Source: JAGQTE01 sp964648005
GTDB lineage: Bacteria; Actinomycetota; Acidimicrobiia; Acidimicrobiales; Acidimicrobilacustridaceae
DNA: 12,140 nt
Direction of reading: 5' to 3'
NCBI GenBank assembly: GCA_964648005.1
Contig: CAZYKR010000126.1
Location: 1-12,140 of the forward strand
Under the pieces are notes generated by a model. That model ran no database searches and had not been told where the DNA came from. It was given only the letters and a program-made list of their open reading frames with translations. This document shows positions 1 through 6,395 of this stretch, piece by piece; position 1 is the stretch's first letter; every line of letters begins with the position of its first letter. A program made the translations under genes and the position numbers.

Positions 1-1
1 G

Positions 2-361
2 GAGGCGTTGACCAACACCGTCCGCCACGCCGAGGCGACCCGGGCCAGGGTCGTGATCTCCTTCGGCGACGACGCCGTCGAGGTTGCCGTCGTCGACGAC
101 GGGCGCGGTGCGGCGGCGACCGCGCCCGACGGTGGCGACGGTTCGGCTGGTGTCGCCGCCGGCCACGGCATCGTGGGCATGCACGAGCGGGCGGCGCTCG
201 TCGGCGGCACCGTGTCGGCCGGTCCGGCACCGGGCGGCGGGTTCGCCGTCCAGGCACATCTGCCGCTGGCGGCGCCCGCCGCCCCGACGCTGTCCCCGTC
301 GGCACCCGACCCGGCCGCTGTGACGGTGGCACCGTCGGCCGGTGCGAGGGCGAGCTCGTGA
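2..361 (+). CDS. Sensor histidine kinase, C-terminal ATPase domain (5' end outside window)
   Basis: This is the last ~119 residues of a two-component sensor kinase; the open frame runs in from the left edge. It opens with EALTNTVRHA, a typical N-box of HisKA_3/NarX-DegS type kinases (HATPase_c fold). VVDDGRGA follows as the G1 box, and GHGIVGMHERAALVGG with a glycine-rich stretch (PAPGGGF) forms the G2 region and ATP lid. These residues bind ATP for autophosphorylation of a His that lies upstream, outside the window. The last ~30 residues are an Ala/Pro-rich tail without recognisable structure. The stop overlaps the regulator's start by four bases (GTGA), so the two are co-transcribed and probably translationally coupled, and the kinase should phosphorylate that regulator. 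The input signal cannot be judged because the sensory part is missing. Confidence 0.9.
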   Translation, partial: EALTNTVRHAEATRARVVISFGDDAVEVAVVDDGRGAAATAPDGGDGSAGVAAGHGIVGMHERAALVGGTVSAGPAPGGGFAVQAHLPLAAPAAPTLSPSAPDPAAVTVAPSAGARASS

Positions 362-1050
362 CGGTGCGCGTCCTGGTCGTCGACGACCAGGCGCTCGTGC
401 GGCGCGGCTTCGGGATGATCCTCGGTTCGGAGCCCGACATCGAGGTCGTCGGCGAGGCGTCCGACGGCCGCGCCGCCCTCGACGCCGCGGCAGCGCTGGG
501 GCCCGACGTCGTGCTGATGGACGTGCGGATGCCCGAGATGGATGGCATCGAGGCGACGGCACGCCTGTCGGCGACGGCCGGTGTCGACGGACCGAAGGTC
601 CTCATCCTCACGACCTTCGATCTGGACGACTACGTGTACGCCGCGCTGCGCGCCGGCGCCAGCGGCTTCCTCCTCAAGGACGCACCCCCCGAGGAGCTGG
701 TGCACGCGGTGCGCGTCGTCGCCGGCGGCGATGCCCTCATCGCGCCCTCGGTGACCAGGCGATTGATCGAGCAGTTCGCCTCGGCGCTGCCGACGCCCGA
801 CGGCGCCGCGGCCACCGACGGCGACGCACCTGCCGACGACCGCCTGGCGGAGCTGACCGATCGCGAGGTCGAGGTGCTCGGCCAGCTGGCGCAGGGCCGG
901 TCCAACGCCGAGATCGCGGCGGCCCTCTACGTCGGCGAGACGACGGTCAAGACGCACGTCGGACGCATCCTGATGAAGCTCGGCCTGCGCGACCGCGTGC
1001 AGGCGGTCGTGTTCGCCTACGAGTCCGGCCTGGTCCGTCCCGGGGCCTGA
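358..1050 (+). CDS. Response regulator, NarL/FixJ family
   Basis: A 230-residue, full-length cytoplasmic DNA-binding regulator. The N-terminal receiver domain (about 1-120) has the acidic pair D9/D10, the phospho-acceptor D55 in LMDVRMPEMDG, the switch threonine T85 and the invariant lysine K107 (FLLKD). A linker rich in Ala and Asp follows. A LuxR-type helix-turn-helix at about 166-225 contains LTDREVEVL, the recognition region NAEIAAALYVGETTVKTHV and a KLGLRDR tail. All key phosphorylation residues are present, so it should be activated by the overlapping upstream kinase. I chose the GTG at 358 because GAGGG lies 7 bases upstream and residues MTVRVLVVDD begin the receiver domain exactly there. 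The adjacent ABC transporter operon, preceded by a perfect inverted repeat, is the obvious candidate target; that is inference. Confidence 0.95.
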   Translation: MTVRVLVVDDQALVRRGFGMILGSEPDIEVVGEASDGRAALDAAAALGPDVVLMDVRMPEMDGIEATARLSATAGVDGPKVLILTTFDLDDYVYAALRAGASGFLLKDAPPEELVHAVRVVAGGDALIAPSVTRRLIEQFASALPTPDGAAATDGDAPADDRLAELTDREVEVLGQLAQGRSNAEIAAALYVGETTVKTHVGRILMKLGLRDRVQAVVFAYESGLVRPGA

Positions 1051-1138
1051 CCCGGACCGCCGGTGTCCTCCGCACGACGGAGCGTCACGGGCACGGGTCC
1101 ACCCTGAGAGCGACCGGCGAATCGGCCCTGGGCCCGAC

Positions 1139-1160
1139 GACACCACGGGGTCGTGGTGTC
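1139..1160. promoter_or_regulatory. Perfect inverted repeat between regulator and ABC operon
   Basis: GACACCACG (1139-1147) and CGTGGTGTC (1152-1160) are exact inverted copies around the 4-base centre GGGT. It lies in the 149-base gap between the response regulator stop and the ABC ATPase start, 39 bases before that start. No run of T follows, so a classical intrinsic terminator is less likely than a protein-binding dyad or an RNA hairpin in the leader. A smaller dyad (CTCCG/CGGAG, 1068-1082) also sits in the gap. I found no convincing -35/-10 pair here. The role is not known. Confidence 0.5.
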
Positions 1161-1199
1161 ACGGTGCGATCGACTCGTTCGACGACCCCCGGAGCGACC

Positions 1200-1982
1200 A
1201 TGTCCACCTCGACCCTGATCCCCCCGACCACCGGTGCCGGCGCACCGGGCGGCGAGGCGCCACCCGCCGCCCGCGCCGTTGGCCTCACCAAGGTGTACGG
1301 CAGCGGCGGCACCGCCGTGGCGGCGCTCGACGGTGTCTCGGTCGACCTCCACCGCGGCGCGTTCACCGCCGTCATGGGCCCGTCCGGATCGGGCAAGTCC
1401 ACGCTGATGCACTGCCTCGCCGGACTCGACACCCCCACGTCGGGCCATGCCTTCATCGGCGACACCGATCTCACGACGCTGCGCGAGCGCCAGCTGACGG
1501 GGGTGCGCCGTGACCGGATCGGCTTCGTCTTCCAGGCGTTCAACCTGGTGCCGACGCTGACGGCGGGCGAGAACATCACGCTGCCGCTCGAGCTGGCCGG
1601 CCGTCGTCCCGACGACGCCTGGTTCGACGAGGTCGTGCAGGCCGTCGGGTTGGCCAACCGCCTGGCGCACCGCCCGAGCGAGCTCAGCGGTGGTCAGCAG
1701 CAGCGCGTCGCCGTCGCCCGGGCGCTCGTCAGCCGGCCCGAGATCGTGTTCGCCGACGAGCCCACCGGCAACCTCGACTCCCGCAGCGGTAACGAGGTGC
1801 TGGCGTTCTTGCGCGAGGCGGTACGTCGCTACGGACAGACGGTCGTCATGGTGACCCACGATCCGGTGGCGGCCAGCTACGCCGACCGCGTCGTGTTCCT
1901 GGCTGACGGTGACGTCGTCGACGATCTCGCCGGCCCGACGGCCGACCGCGTCCTCGACCGCATGAAGGCGCTGGGGGGCTGA
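1200..1982 (+). CDS. ABC transporter ATP-binding protein, MacB/LolD/FtsE type
   Basis: A 260-residue ATPase that powers the permease encoded immediately downstream. The nucleotide-binding motifs are complete: Walker A GPSGSGKST at 60-68, Q-loop Q112 (VFQAFNLVPTLTAGENI), signature LSGGQQQR from 162, Walker B IVFADEPTGNLD from 182 with catalytic E187, and H-loop H220 (VMVTHD). The strings GENITLPLELAGR and ADEPTGNLDS are characteristic of the MacB/LolD subfamily, which drives mechanotransmission or efflux at the membrane rather than import. The first ~26 residues are a Pro/Ala/Gly-rich extension before the domain. The ATG at 1200 is chosen because GGAG (1191-1194) sits 5 bases upstream; the frame is open much further upstream, but there it only crosses the regulator gene out of frame. 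The gap to the permease is 3 bases. The substrate is not identifiable. Confidence 0.95.
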   Translation: MSTSTLIPPTTGAGAPGGEAPPAARAVGLTKVYGSGGTAVAALDGVSVDLHRGAFTAVMGPSGSGKSTLMHCLAGLDTPTSGHAFIGDTDLTTLRERQLTGVRRDRIGFVFQAFNLVPTLTAGENITLPLELAGRRPDDAWFDEVVQAVGLANRLAHRPSELSGGQQQRVAVARALVSRPEIVFADEPTGNLDSRSGNEVLAFLREAVRRYGQTVVMVTHDPVAASYADRVVFLADGDVVDDLAGPTADRVLDRMKALGG

Positions 1983-1985
1983 GCG

Positions 1986-4535
1986 ATGTGGAAGACGACA
2001 CTGCGCTCGCTGCGGGCGCACAAGGTGCGGCTGGTGTCCACGGCGCTCGCCGTCGTGCTGGGTGTGGCCTTCATGGCCGGCACGTTGGTGCTGACCGACA
2101 CGGTCGGTCGGTCCTTCGACGACCTGCTGACCACCGCCAACGCCGGCGTCGACGTCGCCGTGCGCGGGCGCGAGCAGGTGGCCGGCGATGCCATGTCCGG
2201 TCAGCGGCCGGGCCTCGATCAGGGCGTGGTCGAGACCGTCGCCGCGGTGGATGGCGTGGCGGCGACCGAGGGCTACGTCGAGGGCTACGCCCAGATCGTC
2301 GGCAGCGACGGCGAGCCCATCGGTGACCCGGGCGCGGGCGCGCCGACGTTCGGGCAGAGCTGGATCGGCACCGAGACCCTCAACCCCTGGACCCTCGCCG
2401 AGGGCGCGGCCCCCGCCGGTCCCGACGAGGTCGTGATCGATCGCGCCTCGGCGCGCACCGGTGGCCTCGCCGTCGGCGACGACGTGACGGTCCTGTCAGG
2501 CGCGGCGCCCCGCACCTTCCGTCTCGTCGGCATCGTCAGCTGGGGCGCCGCCGACAGCCCGCTCGGCGCCTCGGCGGCGCTCTTCGATCTGGCGACGGCC
2601 CAGGACGTGCTGCAGCGGCCCGGGGAGGTCAGCTCGATCGAGGCGGTCGCCGTCGACGGCGTCGCCCAGGACGCCTTGGCGACGCGGGTGCGCGCCGCCG
2701 TCGGCGACGACGTGGAGGTCCTCACGGGCGAAGCGCTGACCGCCGAGCTGCGCTCGGACGTGGCGGAGAGCCTGGCGTTCTTCGACACCTTCCTGCTGGC
2801 GTTCGCGCTGATCGCCCTCTTCGTCGGCTCCTTCATCATCTACAACACGTTCACGATCGTCGTGGCGCAACGCACGCGCGAGCTGGCGTTGCTGCGGGCC
2901 GTCGGCGCCAGCCGGGCCCAGGTGCGTCGCTCGGTGCTCGTCGAGGCGATCGCCGTCGGTGCCGTCGCCTCGGCGCTCGGTCTGGTCGCGGGCTTCGGCC
3001 TCGCCGTCGTGCTCAAGGGCGCCATCGCCGCCATCGGCTTCGACCTGCCCGCCACGGGCATCGTGATCGAGCCGGCGTCGATGGCCATGGCCTTCGCCAC
3101 CGGCTTCGTCATCACGGTGGCGGCGGCACTCCTCCCGGCGTGGCGGGCGGCATCGGTGGCGCCGATCGCGGCGCTGCGCGACGTGGCGGTGGACCGCACC
3201 GGAACGGCGGTTCGGCGCATCGCCGCCGGCGGTGTCGTCACGACCCTCGGTGTCGGCCTGATGTTGCTCGGCCTCTTCGGAGGGGGCGACGGGGCCGTCG
3301 GCCTCGTGGGTCTCGGCGCTGCGGTGACCTTCGTCGGCGTGTTCGTGCTGGGCCCGGTCCTGGCCGTGCCCGCCACGGCAGCGCTGTCGTGGCCGATCCG
3401 TCGCCTGCGCGGGGTGCCCGGACGCTTGGCCAGCACCAACGCTCGCCGCAACCCGCGCCGCACCGCCGGCGCCGCGGTGGCGCTGACCATCGGTGTGTCG
3501 CTCGTCGGGTTCATCGCGGCGTTTGCCGCCTCGGCCAAGGTGTCGATCGCCGACAGCATCGATCGCAACTTCTCGGGCGACCTCGTCCTGACGTCGGGTG
3601 CCTTCGGACCGGAGGCCGGCTTCAGCCCGGACCTGGCGGCGGGCATCGCCGACGTGGACGGCGTGGCGTCGGTGGCCGAGGTCCGACTCGGCACGGCGGC
3701 GCTCGACGGTGTCGGCGTGACCTACTCGGCGGTCGAGCCGGTGGCGGCCACCGAGGTGTTCGACATCGGGGTCGTGGACGGCGACGTGACCGCGCTCGGC
3801 ACCGACGGGGTCGCCGTCTACGACGACCTGGCCGCCGAGCAGGGGTGGGCTGTCGGCGACCCCATCGACGTGGCCTTCCCCCGGACCGGTGTCGTGCCCC
3901 TGCGCTTGGTGGCGACCTATGAGCGGCAGGAGATCGCCGGGACGGCGGTCGTGTCGCTCGCCACGCACGAGGCGCAGACGGCGGCGCAGCTCGACCTGCA
4001 GGCGGTGGTTCGGTACGCCGACGGTGTCGATGCCGCCGAGGTGCGGCGAGCTGTCGAGGCGCTGGCGGGGACGTACCCGAACGTGGACGTGCAGGACCTG
4101 ACCCAGTTCAAGGAGCAGCAGGCGGCGCAGATCGATCAGCTGCTGGCCATGATCTACGTGCTGTTGCTGTTGGCGGTGGTCATCGCCCTGATCGGTATCG
4201 CCAACACGTTGACCCTGTCGATCCACGAACGCACCCGCGAGCTCGGCCTGTTGCGTGCGGTCGGCCTGTCCCGGTCCCAGCTCCGGGCCGCCATCCGGTG
4301 GGAGTCGGTCGTGGTGGCGCTGTTCGGCACCGTGCTCGGTCTCGTCGTCGGGCTCGGGTTCGGCTGGGCACTGGTGCGTGCGCTGGCGGCCGAGGGCTTC
4401 GGCACCTTCGTCCTGCCCACGGACGCCCTCGTCGTCATCACGCTCCTGGCGGCCGTCGCCGGGGTCGTCGCCGGTCTGCGCCCGGCGCGGCGCGCCGCCC
4501 GCCTCGACATCCTGGCGGCGATCGCTGCCGAGTAG
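1986..4535 (+). CDS. ABC transporter permease, duplicated FtsX-like type
   Basis: An 849-residue integral membrane protein, the partner of the ATPase 3 bases upstream. By eye there are about ten membrane segments: 16-36, 268-292, 319-343, 366-386, 416-433, 438-463, 495-517, 719-744, 774-797 and 812-835. Two large extracytoplasmic domains lie at about 40-265 (MacB_PCD-like) and 520-715. The FtsX coupling motif occurs twice, as TRELALLRAVGASRAQVRR near 297-315 and TRELGLLRAVGLSRSQLRA near 750-768. Each is followed by three hydrophobic stretches or a similar pattern, so the protein is a fusion or tandem duplication of two FtsX modules. This large form is common in actinobacteria. Known relatives export lipoproteins, peptides or drugs or act as mechanotransmitters. 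With the upstream kinase and regulator the likely job is response to envelope stress or an external peptide. The substrate is unknown. Confidence 0.92.
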   Translation: MWKTTLRSLRAHKVRLVSTALAVVLGVAFMAGTLVLTDTVGRSFDDLLTTANAGVDVAVRGREQVAGDAMSGQRPGLDQGVVETVAAVDGVAATEGYVEGYAQIVGSDGEPIGDPGAGAPTFGQSWIGTETLNPWTLAEGAAPAGPDEVVIDRASARTGGLAVGDDVTVLSGAAPRTFRLVGIVSWGAADSPLGASAALFDLATAQDVLQRPGEVSSIEAVAVDGVAQDALATRVRAAVGDDVEVLTGEALTAELRSDVAESLAFFDTFLLAFALIALFVGSFIIYNTFTIVVAQRTRELALLRAVGASRAQVRRSVLVEAIAVGAVASALGLVAGFGLAVVLKGAIAAIGFDLPATGIVIEPASMAMAFATGFVITVAAALLPAWRAASVAPIAALRDVAVDRTGTAVRRIAAGGVVTTLGVGLMLLGLFGGGDGAVGLVGLGAAVTFVGVFVLGPVLAVPATAALSWPIRRLRGVPGRLASTNARRNPRRTAGAAVALTIGVSLVGFIAAFAASAKVSIADSIDRNFSGDLVLTSGAFGPEAGFSPDLAAGIADVDGVASVAEVRLGTAALDGVGVTYSAVEPVAATEVFDIGVVDGDVTALGTDGVAVYDDLAAEQGWAVGDPIDVAFPRTGVVPLRLVATYERQEIAGTAVVSLATHEAQTAAQLDLQAVVRYADGVDAAEVRRAVEALAGTYPNVDVQDLTQFKEQQAAQIDQLLAMIYVLLLLAVVIALIGIANTLTLSIHERTRELGLLRAVGLSRSQLRAAIRWESVVVALFGTVLGLVVGLGFGWALVRALAAEGFGTFVLPTDALVVITLLAAVAGVVAGLRPARRAARLDILAAIAAE

Positions 4536-4553
4536 CCCGAGGCAACGAGACGC

Positions 4554-4582
4554 TTGTCTGCTCCCACCCGAGTCGGTACGGT
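4554..4582 (+). promoter_or_regulatory. Candidate promoter for the 94-residue gene
   Basis: TTGTCT (4554-4559) and TACGGT (4577-4582) are separated by 17 bases and resemble a housekeeping -35/-10 pair (TTGACA / TAnnnT). A start near 4588-4590 would give a leader of about 35 bases before the ATG at 4624. The spacer between the boxes contains the left arm of the 11-bp inverted repeat at 4560-4570. This is a by-eye match in GC-rich DNA with no experimental support. Confidence 0.4.
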
Positions 4583-4618
4583 CATAGGCCGAACGACCTA
4601 GGCGGACCGGGTGGGAGC
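4560..4618 (+). repeat. 11-bp inverted repeat covering a ribosome binding site
   Basis: GCTCCCACCCG (4560-4570) and CGGGTGGGAGC (4608-4618) are perfect inverted copies with 37 bases between them. The right arm contains GGGAG (4613-4617), the probable Shine-Dalgarno of the ATG at 4624 (6-base spacing). In a transcript that contains both arms the site would be base-paired. A transcript begun at the candidate promoter 4554-4582 would lack the left arm and leave the site free. Confidence 0.6.
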
Positions 4619-4623
4619 GGGCG

Positions 4624-4908
4624 ATGGGTGCACAGGTGGACAGCGAGTCGGGGCGTGACCGTGCCCTGCGGCCGCCGCTGGCGGATGCGGCGGACGTGAT
4701 CATCGACCTCACCGGCGACGAGCCGGTGGTGCGTTCGACGATGGTGCCGCCGGCGAGCGCGGCCTTCGGCGGGGGCCCGTTCGCCGACCGCGTCGGTGTC
4801 GATCCGATCGACGACCTGGTGCGCCGGGCGGTGGCGCTGGCAGCACAGGCGGCGCGCCGAGCCGCCGACGAGCAACTGGCCGCTTCCGCAGCACCTTCCG
4901 TACACTGA
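4624..4908 (+). CDS. Small protein of unknown function (94 aa)
   Basis: I do not recognise this protein. It starts at ATG 4624, 6 bases after GGGAG, and ends in TGA at 4908. It has no signal peptide or membrane segment and no cysteine. Residues 1-20 are charged, 21-33 contain a hydrophobic/acidic stretch (ADVIIDLTGDEPV), 34-55 are Gly/Pro/Ala-rich, and 58-85 (DPIDDLVRRAVALAAQAARRAADEQ) look like one amphipathic, possibly coiled, helix. A soluble cytoplasmic protein that dimerises through this helix is plausible but is inference. Its good ribosome binding site, promoter-like upstream pair and position 79 bases before the thiolase gene support it as real. A small open frame occurring by chance in GC-rich DNA remains possible. 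Confidence 0.6.
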   Translation: MGAQVDSESGRDRALRPPLADAADVIIDLTGDEPVVRSTMVPPASAAFGGGPFADRVGVDPIDDLVRRAVALAAQAARRAADEQLAASAAPSVH

Positions 4909-4987
4909 CAGCCTTGCTTACCCACCGGTAACCACCGGTTGGGGCCTTCGGGGGAAGCGCCTTCGCAGGGAGGAAAGGAGCACAGCC
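4909..4987 (+). promoter_or_regulatory. Leader of the thiolase gene with paired ACCGGT sites and strong RBS
   Basis: This 79-base gap holds two copies of CCACCGGT (4922-4929 and 4932-4939), each containing the 6-bp palindrome ACCGGT, spaced exactly 10 bases apart (one helical turn). TACACT (4901-4906), overlapping the preceding stop codon, could be a -10 box but has no good -35. AGGAAAGGAG (4971-4980) is a strong ribosome binding site 7 bases before the ATG at 4988 and decides the thiolase start over longer in-frame extensions. Confidence 0.4.
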
Positions 4988-6169
4988 ATGGCCGGATCCG
5001 TCATCATCGGTGGCGCCCGCACACCCATCGGGAAGCTCTCGGGTGCCTTCGCGGGGTTCGCCGCGACCGACCTGGGTGGCTTCGCCATCAAGGCTGCGCT
5101 CGAGCGCGCCGGGGTCACGCCCGAGCTCGTCGACTACGTGATCATGGGCCAGGTGCTGCAGGCCGGCGCCGGGCAGATCACCGCCCGTCAGGCCGCCGTC
5201 AACGCCGGCATCGGCATGGACGTGCCCGCCACGACCATCAACAAGGTCTGCCTCTCGGGCCTCAACGCCATCTACCTCGCCGACAAGATGGTCCAGTCGG
5301 GCGATGCCGACATCGTGGTCGCCGGCGGCATGGAGTCGATGACCAACGCCCCGTACCTGCTGCCCGGTGCTCGCGCCGGCTACCGGCTCGGCGACCAGAC
5401 CGTCGTCGACTCGATGATGTACGACGGCCTCTTCTGCGCCTTCGACCAGTGCGCCATGGGTGCCGGGACGGAGAAGTACGCCGCCTCCCTGGGCCTGCCC
5501 CGCGACATCCAGGACCAGATGGCCGCCGCGTCCCACGAGCGGGCGGCGCGTGCGCAGAAGGACGGCTTCTTCGACGACGAGATCGTCGCGGTGGAGATCC
5601 CCCAGCGCAAGGGCGACCCGGTCGTGTTCTCCGAGGACGAGGGCGTCCGGGGCGGCACCACCATCGAATCGCTGGAGGCGCTGCGCCCGGCGTTCGACAA
5701 GGCGGGCAACATCACCGCCGGCAACGCCTCGCAGATCTCCGACGGCGGCGCCGCCGTGATCGTCACCTCCAAGGCCAAGGCCGAGGAGCTGGGCGCGACG
5801 CCGCTCGCCGAGATCGTCGGCTACGGCCAGGTCGCAGGTCCCGACCCCTCGCTGCTGACGCAGCCGTCGCGGGCGATCCACCAGGCGCTGGAGCGCTCGG
5901 GCCGCTCGGTCGGTGACGTGTCGCTGTTCGAGCTCAACGAGGCCTTCGCCGCCGTCGGCGTCGCCTCGATGCGCGACCTCGGCATCACCGACGAGATCAC
6001 CAACGTCAACGGTGGCGCCATCGCCCTCGGGCATCCCGTCGGCATGTCCGGCACCCGCGTGGCCCTGCACCTGGCGTTCGAGCTGGCCCGCCGTGGCGGT
6101 GGCCTCGGCGCTGCGGCCCTCTGCGGCGGCGGCGGCCAGGGCGACGCCATCCTCCTGCAGGTCGGCTGA
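4988..6169 (+). CDS. Acetyl-CoA acetyltransferase (thiolase II)
   Basis: A complete 393-residue cytoplasmic thiolase that reversibly condenses two acetyl-CoA to acetoacetyl-CoA, or cleaves 3-ketoacyl-CoA. The length and all catalytic motifs match biosynthetic-type thiolases: nucleophile C88 in NKVCLSGLNAI, GGMESMTNAPYL near 113-124, NEAF at 317-320, H349 in GGAIALGHPVGMSG, and the acid/base C379 in ALCGGGGQGDA. Spacing is almost residue-for-residue that of the well-studied Zoogloea enzyme (C89, H348, C378). The ATG at 4988 follows a strong AGGAAAGGAG site and gives the family's normal N-terminus (SVIIGGARTPIGK). Roles in beta-oxidation, ketone-body or polyhydroxyalkanoate metabolism are all possible; no other genes of these pathways are adjacent, so the pathway is unassigned. 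Gene names such as atoB, phaA or thlA are used for this family, but I cannot choose between them. Confidence 0.96.
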   Translation: MAGSVIIGGARTPIGKLSGAFAGFAATDLGGFAIKAALERAGVTPELVDYVIMGQVLQAGAGQITARQAAVNAGIGMDVPATTINKVCLSGLNAIYLADKMVQSGDADIVVAGGMESMTNAPYLLPGARAGYRLGDQTVVDSMMYDGLFCAFDQCAMGAGTEKYAASLGLPRDIQDQMAAASHERAARAQKDGFFDDEIVAVEIPQRKGDPVVFSEDEGVRGGTTIESLEALRPAFDKAGNITAGNASQISDGGAAVIVTSKAKAEELGATPLAEIVGYGQVAGPDPSLLTQPSRAIHQALERSGRSVGDVSLFELNEAFAAVGVASMRDLGITDEITNVNGGAIALGHPVGMSGTRVALHLAFELARRGGGLGAAALCGGGGQGDAILLQVG

Positions 6170-6185
6170 GCCACCTTCGCTGATT

Positions 6186-6237
6186 CGTTCCGGTAGCGCA
6201 GCCGGTGGTGTTCTGCACCGGCTGCACTACCAGAACG
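6186..6237. repeat. 22-bp imperfect hairpin after the thiolase gene
   Basis: Arms 6186-6207 and 6216-6237 pair over 22 positions with only two mismatches (both C opposite A, at 6191/6232 and 6197/6226) around the 8-base loop GTGTTCTG. The inner ten pairs (GCAGCCGGTG/CACCGGCTGC) are perfect. It begins 16 bases after the thiolase stop and may serve as a transcription terminator, though no T-run follows. It could also be a small palindromic repeat element or a structured leader RNA. Confidence 0.6.
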
Positions 6238-6238
6238 G

Positions 6239-6264
6239 CGTTCCGGTCTCGTGACCGGACGAAC
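6239..6264. repeat. Second hairpin adjoining the large one
   Basis: TCCGGTC (6242-6248) and GACCGGA (6253-6259) form a 7-bp stem with loop TCGT. The first bases, CGTTCCGGT (6239-6247), are a direct repeat of the 5' end of the large hairpin (6186-6194). GAACG (6233-6237) and CGTTC (6239-6243) are also inverted copies, so the two hairpins can pair in alternative ways. No U-tract follows. Confidence 0.45.
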
Positions 6265-6395
6265 TGAAGCCCGTTAACCGCTAAGTCGTCCCGTCAGGTC
6301 GACCGACAGGACGTTGCGGCTGCGTCGTCGCGCTCGGCGGCGGAGCGGCGCCTGCCGGCGTGACGCCGGTCGGACCGAACGGCGGGAGACGGACC
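6265..6395 (+). other. Remaining spacer upstream of the solute-binding protein gene
   Basis: This stretch shows no open frame I would accept and no convincing -35/-10 pair. It holds a small hairpin (CCGGCG 6355-6360 / CGCCGG 6364-6369, loop TGA) and, at 6384-6388, the ribosome binding site GGGAG. Base composition is like the rest of the window. Confidence 0.4.
6384..6388 (+). promoter_or_regulatory. Ribosome binding site deciding the start at 6396
   Basis: GGGAG lies 7 bases before ATG 6396. This favours that ATG over the in-frame GTG at 6360, and translation from 6396 places the signal peptide's positive charges at the very N-terminus. Confidence 0.65.

Noticed and set aside
342..1199. In-frame upstream extension of the ABC ATPase
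   Set aside because: This part runs out of frame through the response regulator gene and is Arg-rich nonsense; GGAG before ATG 1200 gives the normal start.
4687..4722. VIIDLTGDE resembles a SUMO-interacting motif
   Set aside because: Bacteria of this kind have no SUMO; short hydrophobic-acidic strings occur by chance.
2496..4925. 809-residue open frame antisense to the permease gene
   Set aside because: It is rich in Arg, His, Asp and Gly without motifs and lies opposite a clearly coding FtsX permease; long antisense frames are expected at this GC content.
4946..4964. CTTC-GAAG-CTTC alternative hairpins in the thiolase leader, attenuator-like
   Set aside because: Stems are only 4 bp, there is no leader peptide or U-tract, and such strings are common by chance.
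4796..4987. In-frame upstream extension of the thiolase
   Set aside because: It overlaps the 94-residue gene, has no family similarity, and the strong RBS and family N-terminus point to 4988.
6190..6264. tRNA-like sequence (TAGCGCAGCCGGT resembles a D-arm)
   Set aside because: No acceptor stem, anticodon arm or GTTCGA T-loop can be arranged; the bases are better explained by the 22-bp hairpin.
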